Assembly: GCA_965249955.1 (NCBI GenBank)
Contig: OZ252261.1
Coordinates: forward strand, 1,054,001-1,118,000
Direction of reading: 5' to 3'
DNA from: SB11 sp965249955
Lineage (GTDB): Bacteria; Bacteroidota; Bacteroidia; UBA8524
Length of the DNA stretch: 64,000 nt
This document shows positions 17,543-25,686 of the stretch, piece after piece (position 1 is the stretch's first letter; every line of letters begins with the position of its first letter). A model generated the notes under the pieces. The model searched no databases, had not been told where the DNA came from, and saw only the letters and a list, made by a program, of their open reading frames with translations. A program made the position numbers and the translations under genes.

Positions 17543-18241
17543 ATGCGTGATAAAACAGGATATAAAAGTGATTTTAATGGACTCATTGATGTTTTAACGA
17601 AAAGGGTCGAGAAGTTTCAAAATGCGATACAAGCTGGGCAGGTTGTTCAAGATCGATTTTACGATATAAAAACGGCCATTCTTAAGTCCAATATTGAGAT
17701 AACTATTTCACATTATTCATCAGGTAGCGATAAGCTAATAATAACAAATTCATTACTGGAATCCATAAAATCATTTGAAGAAATATTTACTTGGGATGTT
17801 AAATATCCTGATGCAGGTAAGTACGATAAGTTGTGCTGGATAATTTCATTAGCTATTTTATGTGAAGTTTCTATAGAAAACTTTAAAAGGATTTCCAATA
17901 TTGTAAGGAGAGATAATGTAAAGGATAAGCTATTAGATTTTCTTATTAATTCGAGATTAAATAACGATTGGCCCATTGTATCGCATAGTTATGTTGAGCC
18001 GAATCCATATAAAGATGTAGTTAATTTCAATTCAGCGGTCGAAATAAAAAAATACTTGGATAATATTTGGTATCAGGATATGAAAGAGGCATATTTTTAT
18101 GATTCTCATGCTGATGAAAAAGTGAATACATATTTTGGGTATTGGGCATGGGAAGTTGCAGCAATAGTGAAGATAAAAGGAATTGATGATAGCAGCTTAA
18201 AAGATCAAAAATATTACCCTTACGATGCTGTGCATTGGTAA
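17543..18241 (+). CDS. PoNi-like immunity protein (DUF1910/DUF1911)
   Basis: A 232-residue helical cytosolic protein expected to neutralise the PoNe nuclease encoded just upstream. The C-terminal block YFGYWAWEVAAIVKIKGIDD followed by SSLKDQKYYPYDAVHW is the DUF1911 signature; the N-terminal half (RDKTGYKSDFNGLIDVLTKRVEKF, then long helices) fits DUF1910. I start at ATG 17543 rather than the in-frame TTG at 17513, which overlaps the toxin stop. The 20-base spacing from the toxin gene is typical of toxin-immunity pairs. Confidence 0.85.
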   Translation: MRDKTGYKSDFNGLIDVLTKRVEKFQNAIQAGQVVQDRFYDIKTAILKSNIEITISHYSSGSDKLIITNSLLESIKSFEEIFTWDVKYPDAGKYDKLCWIISLAILCEVSIENFKRISNIVRRDNVKDKLLDFLINSRLNNDWPIVSHSYVEPNPYKDVVNFNSAVEIKKYLDNIWYQDMKEAYFYDSHADEKVNTYFGYWAWEVAAIVKIKGIDDSSLKDQKYYPYDAVHW

Positions 18242-18261
18242 GAAAAACTTAAAGTAAAAGA

Positions 18262-18525
18262 ATGACAGAAACAAATAATTTAATAGGTGGTAATGGCACA
18301 GAGTTTATTACCACCGCAGAAAAAGGAAAAGAGTACCTATACCTTGTTGTAAACGAAGATACTGTATTTACAACCATTACAGGTACACAAAACACCAATA
18401 TTCTTTTTGATTTAAAAATCGAAGGAAATATTATTCGCCAAGGGATGATAATTCGCCCCCGCAATGGAGAGCTTATACAGAGTGTAAGCATAACAAGCGG
18501 CTCAGTATTTGGCATCATTAATTAA
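18262..18525 (+). CDS. Small 87-residue beta-rich protein of the toxin locus
   Basis: An 87-residue protein, no signal peptide, predicted mostly strands (GTEFITTAEKGKEYLYLVV, TVFTTITGTQNTNILFDLKI, GMIIRPRNGELIQSVSITSG). The pattern is like small phage or injection-system structural proteins, but I recognise no family. Decayed copies of its 5' end occur at 56330 and 56734 next to immunity-type genes. It therefore appears to belong to a recurring toxin cassette and not to be a chance neighbour. It lies between the immunity gene and the LamG-like gene with short spacers. Confidence 0.65.
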   Translation: MTETNNLIGGNGTEFITTAEKGKEYLYLVVNEDTVFTTITGTQNTNILFDLKIEGNIIRQGMIIRPRNGELIQSVSITSGSVFGIIN

Positions 18526-18533
18526 TTTTCACT

Positions 18534-19271
18534 ATGGCAATTGCAACAGCTTATGGTAGCGGTATTTCACACCGCTACCCCAAATGGCCACAAACAGGTC
18601 TCAAAATGATGTTTTGGGACAATAGTTTGGGCAGTTATCCCAAAAGTGGCACAGCCATAAAAGATTTAAGTGGCAATGGCATTAACGGAACCCTTCATAA
18701 TTTTGCTTCTTCGGGAACGGCATTATCGGGATTTTATAACGGTATGCTAAATTATGATGGCGACAATGATTATATTAGTTTTCCAAACGCGTGGATGATC
18801 GGTATAACAGAGTTTAGTTGGCACTTTGTTGTTAAACTCGATTCGGTTCCTAATAGTTATAACCAAACTACAATGAGTTTTTGGGGGTATCTTCCCGCAG
18901 CATATATTCGATTTACCAAATACGGTGCTGGTTATACTGTTTCTCCTCTTTTGCGAGGAAATACAAGTGATTTCTCTATGTATTTCGCTCAAGGAAATCA
19001 AACAAATGTTATTTTTAATGATTTTTCAAAATTTTACCAAGTTACAATTTGTGTAAAACCGGGGGAAATTAGAACATATTTTGATGGAGTATTAAATCAC
19101 ATAGCAGCAATTGACATTGGAACTTTGCAATATATACCCAATAATATTGGCAGGTATGGTGTAGGAGAATCGTGGAAAGGAAAAATCCCTGTTGTTATGG
19201 GGTATAACCGTTTTATTACTGAACAAGAGATTAAACAAACATTTTATTACTTTAAAAATCAGTATCACTAG
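18534..19271 (+). CDS. LamG/concanavalin A-like domain protein
   Basis: A 245-residue protein without signal peptide. The pattern IKDLSGNGINGTLHNF, then MLNYDGDNDYISFP, then WHFVVKLD, then FYQVTICVKPGEIRTYFDGV followed by WKGKIPVVMGYNRFITEQEI is that of a LamG-like jelly roll, a fold that usually binds carbohydrate. Such domains sit at the tip or fibre of phage-like particles as well as on surface proteins. Nine bases separate it from the 87-residue gene. A receptor-binding role for the toxin system is inferred. Confidence 0.7.
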   Translation: MAIATAYGSGISHRYPKWPQTGLKMMFWDNSLGSYPKSGTAIKDLSGNGINGTLHNFASSGTALSGFYNGMLNYDGDNDYISFPNAWMIGITEFSWHFVVKLDSVPNSYNQTTMSFWGYLPAAYIRFTKYGAGYTVSPLLRGNTSDFSMYFAQGNQTNVIFNDFSKFYQVTICVKPGEIRTYFDGVLNHIAAIDIGTLQYIPNNIGRYGVGESWKGKIPVVMGYNRFITEQEIKQTFYYFKNQYH

Positions 19272-19361
19272 CAGTAACTTACTTATACTTTTAATCGAAC
19301 CATAGCTATAAGCAATAACAAATCGCTAAATAAGCGATACAGCTTATAGAGATAAAACATT

Positions 19362-19396
19362 AAGTAGCATCGAACAGTTGTTTGGTGCTACTTTTG
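19362..19396 (+). terminator. Terminator closing the toxin locus
   Basis: Stem AAGTAGCA (19362-19369) with TGCTACTT (19386-19393), a 16-base loop and a short T-run, 90 bases after the LamG-like gene. Confidence 0.55.
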
Positions 19397-19899
19397 TTTA
19401 TTTCAATTCCTATAAAGTGCAATTAGCAGCCACAATGCGTTTGTACTGCTAAGCTCATACACAACCTAATTTTAGTTTCAAACTTATTAGGAAAAATAGC
19501 CACCCCCTCAAATGCGTGAACAAGGCGCAGACCTTGCTGATATACTTATAAAACCCGACCCTGTGGCTGGTTGGGCGATCACAGATAGTGATTACCCTGT
19601 AATGTGGAATTTGTAGAAAATATAATTAAAACCCATATTTTTGGCATTTACATAAACTTGCTATCACTACATATTTGTATATTATTCTCAAATTGCTACA
19701 ATAAATCAATAAACTATATTTGCAGCATTACTCACCTTTTTTACACTACATAAATGCTTTGCTTGCACACACTTCGCCAACACATACTTTAGTTTGCACG
19801 TTATTAGTCTTTAGCATTATTTACATTTTCTATACATTCTTAGTTCACAAACCTATATATTGTCCAAAATTTGTCAAGTTACTTAAAGAATAGACAAGA
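19397..19899. other. Gap with a possible gene remnant (19512-19616)
   Basis: Mostly AT-rich non-coding sequence upstream of the restriction operon. An ATG at 19512 opens 34 codons (MREQGADLADILIKPDPVAG, then WAITDSDYPVMWNL) whose composition looks coding. It has no flanking gene and is too short to assign, so I regard it as the tail of a lost gene. TTGTCAAGTT near 19871 may belong to the promoter of the XRE gene. Confidence 0.35.
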
Positions 19900-20193
19900 A
19901 TGATTGGTGATAAGATTAGAGAGTTACGAGAGGCTAACAATATACTGCTTCGCCAGTTGGCCGCACAGCTAGAAATGGACACCGCTATGCTAAGTAAAAT
20001 GGAGCGTGGCGACCGCTTTTTTAGAAAAGAAGACATAGTTGCCCTTTCCACAATTTTTAAGCAGCCGCAAAAACAACTACTAACGCTATGGTTGGCCGAT
20101 AAAGTGCTAAAAACCATAGAAAACGAAGAAGAAAAAAAACAAGCCTTAGAACTTGCATTAAAAACAGTAAAGAAAACACAGAAGCATAACTGA
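19900..20193 (+). CDS. XRE-family regulator of the restriction operon
   Basis: A 97-residue DNA-binding protein with a Cro/CI-type helix-turn-helix at about residues 14-37 (LLRQLAAQLEMDTAMLSKME, then RGDR) and a Lys/Glu-rich C-terminal helix. Its stop codon overlaps the ATG of the methyltransferase gene, so the two are translationally coupled. In this position it most likely acts as a controller protein timing modification and restriction expression. Confidence 0.85.
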   Translation: MIGDKIRELREANNILLRQLAAQLEMDTAMLSKMERGDRFFRKEDIVALSTIFKQPQKQLLTLWLADKVLKTIENEEEKKQALELALKTVKKTQKHN

Positions 20194-22088
20194 TGGATAT
20201 AGAAAAATTAGACCTTAAATCGCCCGACTTGGTGAATGAAAATTTTGAAAAGTTAGCCGCGCTTTTCCCCAACTGTGTTACTGAGGGTGCTGATGGCAAA
20301 GCCATTGATTTTGATTTGCTAAAGCAAGAGCTAAGCCATGCCGTAGTAGAAGGCAATAAAGAACGCTACCGACTAGAGTGGCCGGGCAAGCGAGAAGCCA
20401 TAGTAACCGCCAACCTACCCACCACCAAAACGCTACGCCCTGTAAGAGAAGACTCTGTAGATTTTGATACTACCGAAAACCTGTATATAGAAGGTGATAA
20501 CCTTGAAGTGCTAAAACTGCTGCAAGAAAGCTACTTGGGCAAAATAAAAATGATATACATAGACCCCCCCTACAACACGGGGAATGACTTTGTATATAAA
20601 GACAATTTTAGCAAAGACGCGCAGGAAGAACTGCTAGAAAGCGGACAAAAAGACGAGGACAACCAACGCTTAGTAGCCAACCCTGAAACAGCAGGACGGT
20701 ATCACTCTGATTGGTTAAGCATGATGTACCCGCGATTGAAATTGGCTAGAAACCTACTAACGGATGATGGGGTCTTTATCACTTCCATCGGAGCAGAAGA
20801 ACTTGCTAACTATAAAAAAATATTAGATGAAGTTTTTGGTGAAGTCAATTTTGTTGAATTATTCAGTTGGCAAAAGACGTCAACTCCTTCTAATCGCTCT
20901 GGAAAGACAAAAAAATCTTTAGAATATTTATTGCTCTATCAGAAAAATGATTGCGGTCAATTGGAGGGGCTAAAAAAGGAAAGCAAAAGTACAAATGGAT
21001 TACTCAATCAACCCAATAAGGAAGGTATTCTAACATTCCATGAAAACATTGTTCTTACAAGTTTAGGTAATGGTGTTTATAAAGCAGGAAACTATGGAAC
21101 AGATGCTTATGATGTTGAGTTAATTAAAGATACAGAAGTAAAGGATGGAGTTTTCACAAAACCAGTTATATTGAAAGCAAGGTTTAAATGGAGTCAGAGC
21201 TATTTAGAAGAGCAAATTAATAAGGGCACTAACATATATATAAAAACGAAAACCTTCTCTCCTTCTTATGAAAAGGAAGAATATGATGCTGAAAAACCAT
21301 GGAATATAATTGACAGAAAATTTAATGTAGGTACAAATGAAAATGCGTCATCTGAATTAGATAACCTTTTTACACCCAACTTTAGTGACAATCTATATCC
21401 AAAACCAGTTTCACTTTTAACCTATTTTCTTGGATTTGTTGATTTGAAAGGTTCCACAGTTCTCGACTTCTTCTCAGGCTCAGCAACAACTGCCCATGCA
21501 GTTCTAAAACTAAATGCAGAAGATGATGGTAATAGAAAATTTATACAAGTTCAGTTGCCCGAAGCAACCGATGAAAAAAGCGAAGCCTACAAAGCAGGTT
21601 ATAAAAACATTTGTGAGATAGGCAAAGAGCGCATATGCAGGGCAGGTAATAAAATAAAAGAAGAAACAGGTGCTGCTATTGATTATGGCTTCCGTGTGTA
21701 CCGCTTAGCTGAAAGCAATATGCAAGATGTGTATTACAAGCCACAAGACTATAACCAAAGCAACCTAGACCTTTTTGCTGATAATATAAAACCCGATAGA
21801 ACTGCTGATGATTTATTAGCCCAAGTAATGCTAGATTGGGGCTTGCCCCTATCGCTAAAAATTGAGCAAATTACCATTAGCGGCAAGCACGTATTTAAAG
21901 TAGCCCAAAACTCATTGTATGCCTGCTTTGATAACGGCATTGATGAAGACTTTGCCAAAGCCATTGCCTTAGAAAAACCAAGGCGGGTTGTATTTAAAGA
22001 TTCAGGGTTTAAAAATGATACTGCAAAAGTAAATGTAAAGCAATTGCTAAAACAATTAAGCCCTGATACTGAAATGAAGGTTGTCTGA
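20193..22088 (+). CDS. mod: Type III restriction-modification methyltransferase (Mod)
   Basis: Adenine-N6 DNA methyltransferase that sets the recognition specificity of a type III system. In the 631-residue protein the catalytic motif DPPYNTGND (from residue 124) precedes the SAM-binding motif LDFFSGSATTAHAV (from 424), the beta-class order seen in type III Mod subunits. The region between them carries the presumed target-recognition domain (about 230-400). The operon continues with GxxExxY, Res and three further genes. Confidence 0.93.
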   Translation: MDIEKLDLKSPDLVNENFEKLAALFPNCVTEGADGKAIDFDLLKQELSHAVVEGNKERYRLEWPGKREAIVTANLPTTKTLRPVREDSVDFDTTENLYIEGDNLEVLKLLQESYLGKIKMIYIDPPYNTGNDFVYKDNFSKDAQEELLESGQKDEDNQRLVANPETAGRYHSDWLSMMYPRLKLARNLLTDDGVFITSIGAEELANYKKILDEVFGEVNFVELFSWQKTSTPSNRSGKTKKSLEYLLLYQKNDCGQLEGLKKESKSTNGLLNQPNKEGILTFHENIVLTSLGNGVYKAGNYGTDAYDVELIKDTEVKDGVFTKPVILKARFKWSQSYLEEQINKGTNIYIKTKTFSPSYEKEEYDAEKPWNIIDRKFNVGTNENASSELDNLFTPNFSDNLYPKPVSLLTYFLGFVDLKGSTVLDFFSGSATTAHAVLKLNAEDDGNRKFIQVQLPEATDEKSEAYKAGYKNICEIGKERICRAGNKIKEETGAAIDYGFRVYRLAESNMQDVYYKPQDYNQSNLDLFADNIKPDRTADDLLAQVMLDWGLPLSLKIEQITISGKHVFKVAQNSLYACFDNGIDEDFAKAIALEKPRRVVFKDSGFKNDTAKVNVKQLLKQLSPDTEMKVV

Positions 22089-22123
22089 ACCATAATTAAA
22101 AAGGATAAAAAGATTTCTTGATT

Positions 22124-22543
22124 ATGAAATATGAAAATCTAACACATAAAATCATTGGTGCAGCCATGGAAGTGCATAAGCATTTAGGAAATGGTTTTCA
22201 GGAAGTGGTGTATCAACGGGCTTTGTCTATTGAGTTGAATATGCAAGGAATTGAACACGAGAGAGAAAAGGAAATGCCTCTACAATATAAAGGTTTTGAT
22301 GTTGGTACCAGACGTGTTGACTTTTTTGTCAATGAGAAAATCATGGTTGAAATAAAGGCACTCACCAAATTAGAAGATGTGCATTTGGCACAAGCCATGA
22401 ATTATGTAGAAGCATACAATATGGAGATTGGCTTACTGCTGAACTTCGGTGCAAAAAGTCTTGAATTTAAAAGAGTCCATAATAACAAACTCTTAAAAAA
22501 ATCAGGTAATCCTTCAATCAATCAAAATCAAGGTTCAGAATGA
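22124..22543 (+). CDS. GxxExxY protein (PD-(D/E)xK nuclease-like)
   Basis: A 139-residue protein with the family-naming motif GNGFQEVVY near residue 24 and a nuclease-like core: RRVDFFV then IMVEIKAL supply the D..ExK residues. Members are widespread in Bacteroidota; their role is uncertain. It sits between mod and res and overlaps res by four bases, so it is embedded in this operon. I start at ATG 22124 rather than a TTG two codons earlier. Confidence 0.85.
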   Translation: MKYENLTHKIIGAAMEVHKHLGNGFQEVVYQRALSIELNMQGIEHEREKEMPLQYKGFDVGTRRVDFFVNEKIMVEIKALTKLEDVHLAQAMNYVEAYNMEIGLLLNFGAKSLEFKRVHNNKLLKKSGNPSINQNQGSE

Positions 22544-25500
22544 AACTACAATTCAAAGAACAAAGCTTTCAAATTCAGGCAGTTAAGGCCGTAGTAGATT
22601 GTTTTAAGGGGCAACCCCTCAAAACCAATCGTTTCACCTTAGAGCGCAGCAAAGAAATTATTAAAAAAGCCAAACAAGCAGCCACAGGTATTCAAACCAT
22701 AGAATTTGAAATAGAAGAAGAAATTGGCTACCGAAACTCTGCCATTCAGTTGTCAGAAACACAGATACTCAAAAACATACAGGAAGTTCAGAAGCAAAAC
22801 GACCTGCACGAAAGCTCGCAAATAGAGCGTCCAAAAAATGTAAGGTTAGGCTACAACCTCACCATAGAAATGGAAACAGGAACAGGTAAAACCTATACCT
22901 ATATCCGCAGCATGTACCAGTTGCATAAAAAATACGGTTGGAGCAAGTTTATTGTAATAGTACCCAGCATAGCCATACGTGAGGGGGTATACAAATCATT
23001 TCAGGTAACACAAGACCATTTTCAAGAACTCTACGGGCATAAAATCAATCCATTCATATACAACTCAAGTCGCCCACAGGATATTGAGAATTTCGCCTCC
23101 GATAGCCGCATCAGCGTAATGATTATCAATACACAGGCATTTAATGCCAGTGGCAAAGATGCAAGACGTATCTATCAGGAATTGGATCAATTTGGAACAC
23201 GAAAACCAATAGATATTATTGCGCAAACCAACCCTATCCTTATTATTGATGAGCCCCAATCTGTAGATGGTGAAAAAACCCTAGCAAGTATGCAAGATTT
23301 TAATCCACTCTTCACACTTCGCTATTCAGCAACACATAAGGTAGATTACAATAAGATATACCGCTTAGATGCCTTAGATGCTTACAACCAACGCTTGGTA
23401 AAAAAAATACAAGTAAAAGGTATTAACCTAAAAGGCTCAACAGGTACAACAGGCTATATGTATTTAGAAAGTATTAGCCTAAGCACCTCTAAACCACCCT
23501 TTGCGTGGATTGAGCACGAGAAAAGAAGCACCGCAGGCACAGTTTCTAAAAAACGAGTAAAAGTAGCCGAAGGTTATAATATCTACGAGAATTCGGGCAA
23601 TATGCCCGCCTACAAAAACCAAACAATAACAGAAATAAACGGCTACCACAATAAAATAGTAATAGGTGGGCAAGATATTTACCCTGGCGATATTCTTAAT
23701 GATAAAGACGAACATGCTTTCCGCAGGATTCAAATAAGAGAGTGTATCCTCTCTCACTTGCAAAAAGAAAAGCAACTATTTGGGCAAGGCATTAAAGTGC
23801 TATCCCTCTTCTTTATTGATACCGTTGAAAAGTACCGCGTTTATGATGAAGTTGGAGAACAACAATTAGGCGAATACGCCCAAATATTTGAAGAAGAATA
23901 CAACAAGTTAAAAAACGAATTTTTAGACCTCTTTGAACAGGAATATAATGACTTTCTAAAAGATACAGACCCCAACAAAGTACATAAAGGGTATATGCCC
24001 ACCAACTTTGGAGAATACTTAAAAAGAGATGATGCTACCCAAGTACACAATGGTTATTTCTCAATAGATAAAAAGGGTAAAGCAGTTGACCCCAGTGTAA
24101 AACGTGGCAAAGAAGAATCTGAAGATGTATCAGCCTACGATCTGATTATGAAAGATAAAGAAAGGTTGCTCAGTTTTGAAGAACCTACTCGTTTTATATT
24201 CTCACACTCAGCCCTAAAAGAAGGTTGGGACAATCCCAATGTATTCCAAATTTGTGCACTAAAGCATGCTGAAAGTGGCAGCTTAACAAGGCGCAGACAA
24301 GAAGTAGGTCGCGGTATGCGATTGTGCGTAGATAAACGCGGTGTACGACAAGATTTTGAATTGGTAGGCGACCAAGTGCATGAATTGAATAAGCTAACTG
24401 TAATTGCCTCTGAAAGCTATGAAGCCTTTGCCAAGGGACTACAAAAAGAAATAGCCGATACCCTTAAAGACCGTCCACAAAGAGCAGAAGTAGATTACTT
24501 TGTAAGTAAACTGATTACCAATGAACAAGGAGATGAATTGCGCCTAACAGAAGATGATGCAAAGAAACTACAGTTTAAGCTAATAGTTGGGCAGGTTATT
24601 GATGAAGATTACAAAATTACACCCGAAGGAAGAGAACACATAGAAAAGCAAACCATTGCACTGCCAGAGAAATTAGAACCCTTTAGGGAAGCTGTTTGCA
24701 AATTGTTGCAAGCCATTTACACAGGTGCTGAGTTTAAGCCTGAAGATGAACGCCAAACCATACTACTAAACACCAATAATAACTTTAAAAAGAAAGAGTT
24801 TCAGCAGCTTTGGGATAAAATCAACCTCAAAACCATTTATGAAGTGCAGTTCAATACAGACCAGCTCATTCACGATAGTAAAATCAAAATAGATGCACAA
24901 CTCAATATTGGCGATCGCGTATATGAAGTAAAAACAGGAGAGCTAGAAGATGGTACAGCAGAACAAATGAAAGATGGTAGTTTAGTAAAAGAGTCTAAAC
25001 GCCAATACTTCAAACTGAAAAACGACCTTTATTCTAATACGGTTTATGATGTAGTGGGTGAAATTGAAGTACAAACCAACCTAACCCGCAAAACCATAGT
25101 TGAAATTCTTAAAAAGATAAAGCAAGAGAAGTTTTTATTGATTCGTAAAAATCCAGAAGAGTTTATTGCCAAATGTAGTAAGTTGATTAATGAAGTAAAA
25201 GCAAGCCTCATTATCCACAACATTGTGTACCACAAAACCGAAGAACGGTACGATGCTAAAACAGTTTTCACTAATAATAAATTTGCTCTACGCAATTCTG
25301 GCTTACTCAAAAAACACATTTACGATTTCCTTACTTCAGACTCTAAGATTGAATCAGATTTTGCAACAGCATTAGAAAACAGTACTGAAGTGGTAGTTTA
25401 TGCCAAGCTTCCCAAAAGCTTTTATGTATCTACCCCAGTAGCCAACTATAGCCCCGATTGGGCAATTGTATTTGATAAATACAAAGTACGCCATATCTAC

Positions 25501-25668
25501 TTTGTTGCAGAAACCAAAGGTTCTGACTCTGATATGGACTTACGAGAAATAGAGAAACTAAAAATACATTGTGCTACCGAACACTTTAAAGAAATAAGCG
25601 GTGCAGAAGTGAAATTTGAGAAAGTAAGTAGCTACGAGAAATTAATGGAAATTGTACAACTGAGTTGA
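22540..25668 (+). CDS. res: Type III restriction enzyme subunit (Res)
   Basis: ATP-dependent translocase and endonuclease that cuts DNA when two Mod-Res complexes meet at unmodified sites. The 1042 residues contain Walker A ETGTGKT (112-118), motif II DEPQ (237-240), SF2 motif VI in RRRQEVGRGMRL, and near the C-terminus a PD..ExK nuclease (SPDWAIVF about 971-978, AETKGS about 990-995). All key residues seem present, so the enzyme should be active. Confidence 0.93.
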   Translation: MKLQFKEQSFQIQAVKAVVDCFKGQPLKTNRFTLERSKEIIKKAKQAATGIQTIEFEIEEEIGYRNSAIQLSETQILKNIQEVQKQNDLHESSQIERPKNVRLGYNLTIEMETGTGKTYTYIRSMYQLHKKYGWSKFIVIVPSIAIREGVYKSFQVTQDHFQELYGHKINPFIYNSSRPQDIENFASDSRISVMIINTQAFNASGKDARRIYQELDQFGTRKPIDIIAQTNPILIIDEPQSVDGEKTLASMQDFNPLFTLRYSATHKVDYNKIYRLDALDAYNQRLVKKIQVKGINLKGSTGTTGYMYLESISLSTSKPPFAWIEHEKRSTAGTVSKKRVKVAEGYNIYENSGNMPAYKNQTITEINGYHNKIVIGGQDIYPGDILNDKDEHAFRRIQIRECILSHLQKEKQLFGQGIKVLSLFFIDTVEKYRVYDEVGEQQLGEYAQIFEEEYNKLKNEFLDLFEQEYNDFLKDTDPNKVHKGYMPTNFGEYLKRDDATQVHNGYFSIDKKGKAVDPSVKRGKEESEDVSAYDLIMKDKERLLSFEEPTRFIFSHSALKEGWDNPNVFQICALKHAESGSLTRRRQEVGRGMRLCVDKRGVRQDFELVGDQVHELNKLTVIASESYEAFAKGLQKEIADTLKDRPQRAEVDYFVSKLITNEQGDELRLTEDDAKKLQFKLIVGQVIDEDYKITPEGREHIEKQTIALPEKLEPFREAVCKLLQAIYTGAEFKPEDERQTILLNTNNNFKKKEFQQLWDKINLKTIYEVQFNTDQLIHDSKIKIDAQLNIGDRVYEVKTGELEDGTAEQMKDGSLVKESKRQYFKLKNDLYSNTVYDVVGEIEVQTNLTRKTIVEILKKIKQEKFLLIRKNPEEFIAKCSKLINEVKASLIIHNIVYHKTEERYDAKTVFTNNKFALRNSGLLKKHIYDFLTSDSKIESDFATALENSTEVVVYAKLPKSFYVSTPVANYSPDWAIVFDKYKVRHIYFVAETKGSDSDMDLREIEKLKIHCATEHFKEISGAEVKFEKVSSYEKLMEIVQLS

Positions 25669-25686
25669 TGATTAACCCCATAAAAA

